From positions 11,047,169-11,111,168 of the forward strand of contig CM022679.1 of the NCBI GenBank assembly GCA_012295275.1: DNA of 64,000 bases. Direction: 5' to 3'. The first letter of the stretch is position 1. Each line of letters opens with the position of its first letter. Shown one piece after another: positions 23,995 through 33,990 of this stretch. The notes beneath the pieces are model-generated. The model saw only the letters and a program-made list of their open reading frames with translations, did not search any database and was not told the origin of the DNA. Origin of the DNA: Chrysomallon squamiferum. Lineage: Eukaryota > Mollusca > Gastropoda > Neomphalida > Peltospiridae. A program made the translations under genes and the position numbers.

Positions 23995-25440
23995 CTACCC
24001 AAGAAATAAATATTAAAATTAGACATTTGCCTCTTCATGTATTTGAATACAGATGGTATTTTCCATAATTTTTTATATATATATTTTTTTTTAATTTTTA
24101 AACGTTTATTATTCAAATACAAGGTTTGAAATTTGAAAGTGAAAAGGACTGTTTTTATTATCAGGTCATTAAGTAGTGTTATTTTGTAATCAAAAACAGG
24201 AGAAGAAGTACAAAGTTTGCTCAATTATTAGCAAAAAACATTTTATACATACTTAAATAATTACACTGAACTATGAAAATTTAAAAATTAATTTTATATA
24301 AATAAATTTTTTGGTGCTTCATTGTATTTAAACCATTTTAAATCATTATTAATATAACAAAGTCCTTTTTTAATTAAATCCATTAATTTTTATGATATAA
24401 ATAATTAACAACTTTCAATGAGGTAGTCCCATTCTCAAAAATATAACAAACCCATAATTTGGAAGGACATTAATTATCACAAACTAATAACCCGTGAATT
24501 TATTATAAATGTGTTTTACAACATTCATTGTGGTGGGTCGGCTTTCGCCACCCAAAGCCTAAATTTATTACCTACTGGCTCCACCAACATAATCAATAAA
24601 TCTAGAATTGTTACTTGCCAGATTAAATCTGCGACTATTGTTTCAGACCAGTTACCGCATGATTTAATGAATCAAATTGGTAAGGTTGTCTTGTCTTGTA
24701 GCCTGTGTATGACCGACGTTTGACTTTGAACTGACAGGTAGGTCACTAGGGGCAAGATTGAAATCAAGACAGATTTCCAGATATGTCTGTCATTGATTAT
24801 ATTTGTCACTAGATTTGAGTTTCAGCGATTTAAAGAGTCCACACAAGGCTTATTAGATGTAGGAGTTGGCTGATTTGGTTAATAGATTCAGATTATAAAA
24901 ATATATATATAAGGCGCATTACAAGATATTTTGCTACTGATTACATTTGTCATTATAATGTTTTGTTTGAACACATTTATATTGCTTCAGAAGGCAAACT
25001 CAATAGATTTTTTCATGGTGGATTCTGTGTTTATGACTGGAAAATTTCAGTATATATGTAAACCACTTAAAACACTAGTTTATATGTTGTCATAATGTAA
25101 GAGAAAAATATGAGACAGATGTTAGATGGAGGCTGTTACTTTCACTGCTGAACTATTGTGCTTTATTCTTGATTGTTGTGTGATTGTCTATGTTTTTCTT
25201 CTTTGTTGTTGTTGCTAATGTGTTATTTATTGTTTTGTTTGTTGGTTGGTTGATTGGTAGGTTTTGTTTTATGGTTTTTTGTTGTCATTTTTCTTTGTTT
25301 TGTTTTGAAATTGGAAGTCAGTTAAAGTAAAAAGCAAAAAACTCACTGTATGTGATATATGGATATCAGAAAAACCTCAAGAAATCTATTTCAGCAGTAA
25401 AGTGAATATTCTTTCTTAGCAGAAGAGATTTCAGTTATTT
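23992..25440. other. AT-rich non-coding stretch
   Basis: I see no gene. A complex segment at 24,525-24,780 includes a 70-codon unrecognised frame. A GT/GTT-rich segment lies at 25,195-25,310. Confidence 0.75.
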
Positions 25441-25443
25441 ACT

Positions 25444-25535
25444 AACCAACAATTACAACAAACAGTAACCAGCAATTACACAACATAGCAACCAGCATGA
25501 ACGCACAACTGTAACTAACAATTATGCAGAATATG
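25444..25535 (+). repeat. Short imperfect tandem repeat, unit about 23 bp, 4 copies
   Basis: Four units beginning AACCARCAATTAC or a close variant start at about 25,444, 25,467, 25,490 and 25,514. Confidence 0.65.
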
Positions 25536-25709
25536 ATTCTATATTTTTGTTTCTAGTTTTAAGATATGATCAGAAGAAACCTGGCTACTGTATTGCATTC
25601 CACTGCCTGTCGTCATTTTATACCATTCCAACATTAACATTGTAAATGTTATCACACTCAGGTAGTGCAGGCAATCTGATAATTTTTAATCATGGATTAT
25701 TAATGACAG

Positions 25710-26075
25710 TTATTTTTGTAGCAGACACATGCCGCATAAAGGAATTGTGATTTTAATTAATTGTTTGCGCTGATCTTTGGTCACTTTTTGGGTAATGATA
25801 GTGGTTGGCAGGTTTTCAATAACCGGAATCATGACACATTGTTGACGATTTCTCATCTTGGGTGGCAACTGTAAAATATACATAATGTATTTATAGTCTG
25901 CAAGTTTCTGTATACTAACGTGTGGCTCGAGTAAGCTTTTTTCATTGTTACAATTTTCTTCTGTTTCTTTTGTGTTGCGTTTGCAAAGTCCTCCTTGGCA
26001 AAAAGTTAAATAAAAAGTTAGCAGAATGGAAAACGGCGGCACGATGGGGTTGTATTGAAATGATGCGATGCTCAA
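25710..26075 (-). other. Unverified 121-codon open frame, not recognised
   Basis: This is the longest minus-strand frame that does not depend on simple repeats. The predicted product has a hydrophobic segment at about residues 12-28 (PPFSILLTFYLTF) followed by a charged, Thr/Ile-rich remainder with no domain I recognise. The DNA is of moderate complexity with a cluster of CpGs at 26,035-26,065. A frame of this length can arise by chance in 64 kb, and no flanking splice or promoter signal is convincing. I treat it as probably non-coding. Confidence 0.15.
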
Positions 26076-26510
26076 AAGCCCCAGTAATCTGACACTGAAT
26101 GAAAGTTAAACAACACTGTTGCTGGTTTTTCATTCACATATTCTGTTGTGAAGACTCTCCGAACAAACACAAACTTGATGCTGAAAAAGAAATTTTTATC
26201 ATTATTGAATGGGACGTCCTAGGTTTTAATCTGACATACTTTTCAATTGGATGTCCTAAGTTTACATTGAGAAAAATTACAATTTTATAAAGTTAAGTTA
26301 TGTAGGTATTGAAAATGTTTGAGATGTCTCATAAAATAAACATGTTTCAGTATATAAAAATTGCAACTGAATTCATACCTTGTATAAAAATAAAAGTTCT
26401 GAACTGTCTAAATAGTACAATAATTTTTAATGCATTAGATACAGGTATGGTTTTATAGGATTGAAAAATAAAATGGAAGTCAAGAGATACAGTGAAAGAG
26501 AAAATGATAT

Positions 26511-26565
<55 letters not shown>

Positions 26566-26833
26566 TTTTATTTTATGGGCGTAGATTGGCCATGCGGGCT
26601 TTTGTGTAATACATGGTGTACAGAGACTGCTGGGTAAAAAGTGGGCCAGTGAACTGGATAAATAAAAACATTAATGAATAATGGATCAATCTAGTCAGTG
26701 AAGAATTCAAAGATCACTTTTAAAACACTGTCCACTGCTGCCCAGTCTGTCTAGTTTAAATAAAATTGATCTCTTTGCTTCCTAATACAAAATAAAATTT
26801 GTTTATAATTAATTAATTTAGATGTATATATTT
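26076..26833. other. AT-rich non-coding stretch
   Basis: I see no gene. It includes the (TTTA)n array at 26,510-26,574. Confidence 0.75.
26510..26574. repeat. (TTTA)n microsatellite, about 65 bp
   Basis: Sixteen or so TTTA units, ending in TTTTA units. Confidence 0.95.
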
Positions 26834-26994
26834 TTCTGTGGTATACATTTGATACTGGACCTTGTCAATATTATTTATATATATAATTCTGTGTTGTAGA
26901 TTTGATACTGACCACTTCAGTGTTAATTATGTATACATTTCTGTGATGCATATTTTGATATTCTGCCTGTTGAGTGTTATTTATGTGTGTATGT
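26834..26994 (+). repeat. Three-copy tandem repeat, unit about 53 bp
   Basis: Units begin at 26,834, 26,887 and 26,939. Each starts TTCTGTG, has a TTTGATACTG-like block about 20 bases in, then a GTCAATATTATTTAT-like block. Divergence between copies is considerable. Confidence 0.7.
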
Positions 26995-27168
26995 ACAGAA
27001 ATGACACTTACTGTACATCCACTTGTGAGTCACAGCTGCATGAGTAACACTCAAAACCTTGACATTGTCCTTGGTGTTACACATCTCACATGAGTATATA
27101 TTTCCTGTAACATGCACGTGCACACACACTCACACCACACCCACCCACACCCACACATCCACCCACAT

Positions 27169-27205
<37 letters not shown>

Positions 27206-27961
27206 CATGCACACTTCTATACAGGTATATAACATGTATATACATTTACATCACACCCACATGCATTTTCACATATGCATGTGTCATAACCACTATGTAC
27301 ATAGTAACACTAACAATATAAAGAACAACAAAACTCTAATTAGAAATAAAACTGGATTTTCTTGAAGATATTTACACATACACAGCTTACCTTATATGTA
27401 CATATGTAATATATATACATGAACGTAATACAGAGCAGATGTACTTTATTTTCCTTTAAAAGAAAAAAATCGTGTTAATTGTTGATAACTGTATAGAGTT
27501 TTAACACAGGTTTAAATTTGAAACTTTCATGGTGATATCAGGTTTCTGCTTTGACATATGTTTCCACTATTAATGCAACTTTTTTCCCCTTATTTTGAGT
27601 CAGCTGAGACCCTACACTTTTAACCTTTGCTGAGAGATAACTGTCTCATACATGTCAAACTACATTAACTAGTTTCTATTACCTTTTCATTTAATTTTTT
27701 AAGTTTCTTCATGGATGCTTTTATTTGATTTTAAAGAGTGTCATTAGAGATAGTATTTCGTTATATTAAGATGTAGTTTTATGCTGAGTAAATGAATATT
27801 AAATTAGCGACACTGTCTAGTATCTTATTAATGTTGGTGCTTGTTAGGTATCAAATAAGACTTTGATGTAAGGGAATGTACCACTGTCATTCTATCAGTC
27901 AGCTACGCAGAAAGGTTTTTTATTATTATTCACACATCCACATACATATAAAAATACATAA
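26995..27961. other. CA-rich then AT-rich non-coding stretch
   Basis: I see no gene. A CA/CCAC-rich compound microsatellite occupies 27,118-27,212; the rest is AT-rich. Confidence 0.75.
27118..27212. repeat. (CA)n compound microsatellite
   Basis: CACACC/CACCCA variants lead into a pure (AC)n core ending near 27,202, then GCATGC. Confidence 0.9.
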
Positions 27962-28070
27962 GACTGACACAACCTTCATTGCCAGTAAAAGATAAATAAC
28001 TAAGTGGGTGTACTGAGGACTGATCCTACAACCTAACGAACCACATACCAACTGTGTAATCAGCTCATTC
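27962..28070 (-). mobile_element. tRNA-like head of a degenerate SINE, minus strand
   Basis: On the minus strand an A-box-like AGCTGATTACACAGTTGG segment is followed by a B-box-like GGTTGTAGGATCAGTCC (28,017-28,033). Next come a CCCA...TATTT block and a CTGGCAATG block. This order follows the mollusc SINE in which a tRNA head continues into a CCCATT-GGCTATTT-GTTCC-CCAGTGC segment (remembered consensus). The 3' tail is not recognisable. It is old and decayed, and the family is inferred. Confidence 0.5.
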
Positions 28071-28454
28071 ATATTTTTTGCTCGGTTCATTTTGTCATTT
28101 GAATGATATCTGAGACCAAAGTTACACATATCTGAACTCTGAACTAAATTGTTAACTAAATTTTTTCCACTCAGATTCCTAATGATCACAAATACACCTA
28201 GCTTGCTGTAGTTTTTAAATTAATGAGCTGTGTGACTTGCCCCAAAAGGAATACGGGACAAAGAATATACACTGGATAATTATATTTAAAATAATATCAC
28301 AATACAGCAACAGTAATCCTGTCATTAAGTTCATATTTCAACAGTTGAAAGTGAAAGTTACTGACCAGCTGTTCTACCTTTATAATTTTTTTTCTTCAGT
28401 TTTGTAAACATTCAAATAAGTACTGTTCATACAATACTAGTATGTGGGTGTCTG

Positions 28455-28542
<88 letters not shown>

Positions 28543-28636
28543 CGTATAGACTTGTATAAAATTGTTGTATTACATCTCTGTTGTTTTGTAATTATTTTAT
28601 TTGTATATATACAGTATTTGTAACCTAATATAATTA
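28071..28636. other. Non-coding stretch with a long CA array
   Basis: I see no gene. An uninterrupted (CA)n array occupies 28,457-28,539. Confidence 0.8.
28457..28539. repeat. (CA)n microsatellite, 83 bp
   Basis: One of the longest perfect dinucleotide arrays in the window. Confidence 0.97.
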
Positions 28637-28978
28637 GTGAGACAGAATGATATTATTTACCAGTTTAATTTACCAGTAATAATAGTAGTAGTATTGATTT
28701 TTCAAGTTTATGGTAATGAAAATAGTTGTGGTGGTTGTTTTAAATGTAGTTGTTGTGGTTGTGTTTCTGGAAATTGTAGGTTAACTAAAACTGAAAAACC
28801 TAGAGATGAATTGAAAACAATCACAGAGATTTTGAAGATTCTTATTTCCAGAGGACTGCACAAAAGTAAATTCAGTTTAAGAACCAGTAGCTGTAGGTGT
28901 GTTGCATTTGTCAAAAGTTGTACCTGCAATTTTGTGATTATTTCTGAGTTGAAAAATATTGTCATGTTCCTTTACTGA
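28637..28978 (+). other. Unverified 113-codon open frame with a cysteine-rich centre
   Basis: The frame starts with a hydrophobic stretch (about residues 12-25, PVIIVVVLIFQVYG) that looks like a secretion signal. A cluster of seven cysteines follows at residues 31-47, in a CGGC...CxCCxC arrangement, and four more lie at 86-97. However, the hydrophobic stretch is encoded by an AATAATAGTAGTAGTA run and the cysteine cluster by GTT/TTG-rich DNA, both common simple-repeat flavours here. I recognise no family. A chance product is more likely than a gene; it is listed because the layout would be typical of a small secreted peptide. Confidence 0.15.
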
Positions 28979-29284
28979 TATTTTGTGGAAGAGCAAGGCA
29001 GTGAGAAATACATGTCGTTTTAAATGTTTGTCTGTGTGAAGTCACTATTTGAAAGATTGGAAAATGTGATTTCATTTATAATAAGTATGTTAAGTTCTTT
29101 TTAGTTTCTTTTTTTCCAGATTGCATATTTATTTGGGAGGTTCATGTACTGATGTGAATATACAGACACAGAGAGAGAAACAGATGTCTGTATGTTTATA
29201 GTCTCTGTTTGTATGTGTGTATGTGTGTACATGTATGTTTATTCCTAACAGTTTTACCTAGAATGAACCCAACAGATGCCAGGA

Positions 29285-29320
<36 letters not shown>

Positions 29321-29400
29321 CTCTGAAGCTAAGTTTCTACTTTTCCAGTAGCCTCAAATCTGCCAGTCTGTGCACAATCAGTAGCAGCTAATTGCACACT
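28979..29400. other. AT-rich non-coding stretch
   Basis: I see no gene. A T34 run lies at 29,287-29,320 and a TGTATGTG-rich tract at about 29,185-29,235. Confidence 0.8.
29287..29320 (+). repeat. poly(T) tract, 34 nt
   Basis: An uninterrupted T run that marks the left edge of a complex island. Confidence 0.95.
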
Positions 29401-29930
29401 TATCTTCACACAGCTTCTTACAGATGAATGTGAAACTTTCTAAACACTGTTGCATGCTATCTCTCTTTCCTACCTACTTTTTATCTACTGCCGTCCCTCT
29501 GTGTCCCTGGACAAGGAGTTTTGGAATAAACATTCAAATCCACGACATTGGCCGATGTTTGCCCACTTATTGTCTTGGATTCCTTCGACACATGGCTGAA
29601 GCAGAGAGACAACAGTGACAATGTTTGCTTACAATGGCAACATAAAGTAGCCCTTTGTTCGCGTGACTCCCTGGCAAACATCGATGTGCATGGTGTCGGG
29701 TTTTATTTCCCTGCTGACTTTCCTAATATAAACTGTCCACATCGATTGTCTTCTGGCAAATACATATCTCTGGTGTTGTATGTTGAGGATGCCAATAAAT
29801 ATTGTCACATCAGTTAGGTGAAAGAGGCAGGCAAATACTGTTACCGGCATGGCAAAGCAGCCCGCGTAATTTTTCAGCTTCGCTTCATGAATAGTGCAAA
29901 CACTGATTTGGCCCAAAAATTCAGATTAAT
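29400..29930. promoter_or_regulatory. 530-bp high-complexity island with a forkhead-motif cluster
   Basis: This is the clearest regulatory-looking block of the left half. It has no simple repeats, several CpGs (around 29,543, 29,585, 29,660 and 29,860) and four copies of GCAAACA/TGTTTGC (29,556, 29,622, 29,674, 29,896). Several NF-I-like TTGGC/GCCAA half-sites and a CAGATTAATG homeodomain-type site also occur. Overlapping frames on both strands (66-95 codons) have no known domain and stay open simply because the block is GC-richer. I infer a conserved enhancer. Confidence 0.45.
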
Positions 29931-31045
29931 GTTTTTATTTTATCATTTCTTCAATTTTTGGTAAATAAATCACCAACGTGTTGCCTGGTTGCTGTGGGGT
30001 CTCCATTGTTAATAAAGCTGGACAAAGGTCAGAGGAATGTCAGTGTTTCTGGGAACATTTCGGAACTGTCTTCAAATGGTGTTTGAATATGAGAGAGGAA
30101 AATAAAAGACATGTTCTATCAAAATTTCACTTATTTTAGCATCTTTTGGTGTGTGATATTTTTTATTTTCTCACAGATCATGGCCGTTTAATAACTCTGT
30201 CAATTTCTAAACATCTTCCAAATGTGTTTTTTTCAGAAACTTTTCACAAAAAAAAAAAAAAAAAAAAAAAAATTATTAAATAGCAAAAGTATAACTGAAT
30301 GCTTAATACAGTTTAAATTTAATTAGCAGAAGATTTGTTTTAATAATTTTGAAGGGGAAAAAAACCTTGAATGCATTTATGATTCAACTAACTTTAAATA
30401 AAAAGTAAATAATTTAGTTTTCTCTTTCTCTTTGCATTAAATTTTAAACATCTTTATTTCTGAGAATGTAAAGATTTGTTCATGGGTAAATAATTCAGTA
30501 TCACTGGTAATATGTCAATACAAATGTTAAAAATATATTATATAAATAAATAATGTCATTAATACTAACACATTATACTGTACAGTCTTGTTACATACAA
30601 GTAATATTGTGTCATATAAAATGTGACATTGAAAATTAAAATTTATTTTATTGATCTTTCAGTAACAGTTTGCATGAATTAATTTTGTTAATTATGTGTA
30701 AGAAATGTTGAAAAGATTATTGTATATATTATTGTATTATGCATACATACAATGATGTAGCATAACTTTAAATGTAAATTGTATAATTTAAATAAATTCA
30801 ATGACCAAAGCAAAACAGTAATTTGATAAAGAAATAAAATAAATCCATAGAAACTAATGAAAACTAAACTATATATATATATCGTAACTGTTTTATAGTA
30901 CAGTTAATATTGTTTCTATTCCAGTTGATGGTTTTTTTTTAGGTGTTCTTGTTTTTTTGAATATCTTTCATTAACAACTTGCTCACATTAGCATTAAAAA
31001 AACTAAGTATGAAAGTTAATTTTAATTTTGTTTTGTTTCTTGCAG
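29931..31045. other. AT-rich non-coding stretch
   Basis: I see no gene. A25 lies at 30,248-30,272. CpG is almost absent: about 3 in 30,001-31,000. Confidence 0.8.
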
Positions 31046-31092
31046 GTGATAACATCTGGCAAGTGGGAGGAAGATACTCATTGTATTCACAG
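31046..31092 (+). other. Candidate 47-nt micro-exon, unverified
   Basis: A T-rich tract ending TTTCTTGCAG (acceptor AG at 31,044-31,045) is followed by 47 nt ending CACAG and then GTGAAT, a plausible donor at 31,093. The segment is more complex than its surroundings. Two reading frames are open: one gives VITSGKWEEDTHCIH, the other DNIWQVGGRYSLYSQ ending exactly at the donor. I recognise neither peptide. Length 47 would leave a phase shift of two. It could be an internal coding exon, a cassette exon of a non-coding transcript, or chance. Confidence 0.2.
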
Positions 31093-31382
31093 GTGAATTA
31101 TTACATTACGTTAAAATCCTTGTACATTACATACTCAGCATCTTGTAAGTACGTTTTTCTCAGTCATTTTGATGAAAGAAATATCAGTGAAAATGTAAAT
31201 AACATCATTATATAGGACAATTTGCTATTTCTTTTTAATTATCTGTATCTAGTTTCTACATATGTATGTATCAGGAATTGGAAAATACTTAGTAGATAAT
31301 GCAGGACAATTAATATTTTGTCTCTCCCTAAAACCTTTTTCATTTTGCAGGTTTTAAGTTTTAATGAAAAATAGATTTACTC

Positions 31383-31437
31383 TGTGTGTGTGTGTGCGTG
31401 TGTGTGTGTGTGTGTGTGTGAGAGTCTCTTTCTCTTT

Positions 31438-31520
<83 letters not shown>
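31383..31520. repeat. (TG)n-(CT)n-(CA)n compound microsatellite
   Basis: TG repeats occupy 31,383-31,420, a CT-rich core runs to about 31,457, and CA repeats occupy 31,457-31,520. The TG and CA arms are mutual reverse complements around a pyrimidine core. Confidence 0.95.
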
Positions 31521-31522
<2 letters not shown>

Positions 31523-32952
31523 TGGGATAGTTTACCATTTTCTCACAGCACCTCTCTCAAACTTTCCTGAAAGAAAAACTATATATATATACTTACTTGT
31601 ATCTATTTATATCTTTCCAAAAATCAAATGAGAAATTTTTTTTTTTGTTTTAACCTTGTTATTATCATTATTATATATATATACTTTTTTTTCAAGTTGG
31701 CCAAACAAAATGGATAGTTGAAATAAAAACACTGGCTACAGAATTCCTGCCTTATCTCACCCATTTCTCAGTGTTTTTTCTTCGTGTCTCCAACATTCTG
31801 GTTCATTTCAGTCACGAAGTGTTTATACAGACATTCTACAACAAGACTATTTTCTTTTTTCATACTCCAGTATCTCCCCATTCCCCCTGTAACATAACTC
31901 TCTATCAACCTGTGAGACATTTTCCCTCAGATATTGGATTTTTATTTCTCTGTTTTCGAATGATTTTGTCAAAATATTTGGCATCTGCTCTTTAAGTGCT
32001 TGTATCGTGTTGCTTTTTGGGGAAGGAGAGTTTAATACATGCAATAAATAAAAATTGCTAGTTTGAAATGTGTTTACAATGGAATATTTCACATGTATTA
32101 AGAGCCTGTTTTTCTTGTGTTAGTTATAATAAATCAGTAAACAAATATTTGATACATTAAAAACAAAAAGAAAGTCTTGAGTTAAATTTATTCTTTATGT
32201 TTATCACTAATATTTCATGTTATTAATGTCATAGTAAATATTATTTTTAATGATGTATATGATTAACAGAAATCATTTAAAGAGCAAATTATTAAAAAGT
32301 ATATAAGAATATAAGAATAGGAACTGTTTTATTGTTTCATTTACTGAATTTAAAAAAATTTTTTTATATATTGTACAAAATAATGAACTACATATAATTT
32401 AATATACATTTACAAAAATTTCTGCAAACTTAAACTTAATTTTGTGTATTTTCTGTGTTATGTTTAAAGCACATTCGTTATTTACCAGGAGAAATATCTT
32501 GTCACCTAATTCTAGTAAAATAAGACTAGCTTGAAAAAAAAAAGCATTTTGCATGGAAATTGTGTTGTGTGTTGGCCATTAACACATTGAATCCATTATC
32601 TTTTTAAATATTTATTATGGTAATTTTGTAACAATAGCTTTCTCCCTTTTTCTTTGAATTCACGTATAACGCGATAGCCTCGTATCTCAAACGTGAAACA
32701 TGATATCCATGATAGCAGACACTTTGATGTGAAAAATAAAATATATAAATATATATAAACACACATTATGCAGTCTTGCTTTTCTTCAGTGATATTAGTT
32801 TTCCAAAGTGTTTTAGGAGAGTGGATTTTCTGTTAGTTTTGTTGGAGGGTTTTTTCCTGTGGATTTTTTTTTTTTTTTTTTTTTTTTTATTTTATGAGTG
32901 TTTGTTTTAAAAAAAAATATTCTTCAAATGTTTCTTTTCTTGCAGTGATAGT

Positions 32953-32984
<32 letters not shown>

Positions 32985-33082
32985 ACAATTTTATAAACAT
33001 TTTTGATTTTTTACAATCCATTGTTAGACCTGTTAAGGATAAAATTGTAATCAGTTGTGTGTGTTGTGTTTAACAGAGATAC

Positions 33083-33088
<6 letters not shown>

Positions 33089-33166
<78 letters not shown>

Positions 33167-33178
33167 GAGGGGGGGGGA
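33089..33178. repeat. (GA)n array ending in a G-rich tract
   Basis: A (GA)37-like purine array is followed by GGGGGAGGGGGGGG. The whole is about 90 bp of pure purine on the plus strand. Confidence 0.95.
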
Positions 33179-33690
33179 ACTGTTACTAATATAACTATTG
33201 TAATAATAACAACTTGTCAAACAAGAATATAATGTATCTGATCATCTGACCAAATGTTTACTAATAAACCAAAAATCTAATTTCTTTCGTAGCAGTTTAT
33301 TTTAAAAATAATAATAATAACGATGATAAAATAAAGAACTATAACAAACTTAAAAACGTTTTTCAATGCAGTTTCTAGTGACCATAAATTATCATCATGT
33401 ATCTTTTCTAGGGTCTTTTCTAGGCACTCCGATGCTCAAGATGTGTTAATTTATTGTAAGTTTTATTTAACCCTCACCACAAAAAAGTGTCAGCCTTTAT
33501 GTTCTGCTGGGTAGTAAATTATTCATGGTGTAAAATTTATAGCCATCCACACAATTCTTGGTGTGAATACTCCAGTCACTCTTTCTAACATTCTGTTACC
33601 AACGTCAGATTTACAAGTTGACTGCTTCTATTGATATCTAAGACTTATTCTCACAGTGTTGTTTTTAAAATAAACAAATTTCCTTATCAA

Positions 33691-33885
33691 ATGGCTTTGG
33701 CTCTGTCTTGATTTTAACGCACATCACAGACAGAATGTCTGAAAGTTGTCACTGGATAGGTTTTAGTGTACTGGCTCACACCAGCAGCAGCAGACTGGAA
33801 CAGGAAAAAACGGTGACAAGGAGCTGTGTCGTTGGTATTTCAGGGAAGATTTGTAAAAAGGCGTACAAGATGGAGATTACAAAAT
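33691..33885. promoter_or_regulatory. High-complexity island, weak candidate element
   Basis: A short CpG-bearing repeat-free segment with CAGCAGCAG and AAGATGG (YY1-like, near 33,866) motifs. It lies directly left of a TTTA/TCTA array. Confidence 0.25.
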
Positions 33886-33990
33886 TTATTTATTCATTTA
33901 TTTATTTATTTATTTATCTATCTATCTATCTAATTTATCTAATTTATTGATTGATTGATTTATCTGCTTATTTATTTATTTATTTAGTTA
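33886..33990. repeat. (TTTA)n(TCTA)n(TTGA)n compound tetranucleotide array
   Basis: TTTA units change to TCTA, then TTGA and back to TTTA, a typical slippage-derived composite. Confidence 0.9.

Larger units (their letters stand above)
31093..33690. other. AT-rich non-coding stretch with long dinucleotide arrays
   Basis: I see no gene. It holds the TG/CT/CA array at 31,383-31,520, T25 runs at 32,864-32,888 and 32,960-32,984, and the GA array at 33,089-33,162. A small CpG-bearing patch lies at about 32,660-32,700. Confidence 0.75.

Noticed and set aside
26202-26215. Isolated 14-base match (TTATTGAATGGGAC) to the 11.7-kb minisatellite unit
   Set aside because: It is too short and solitary to show a dispersed copy; chance similarity is adequate.
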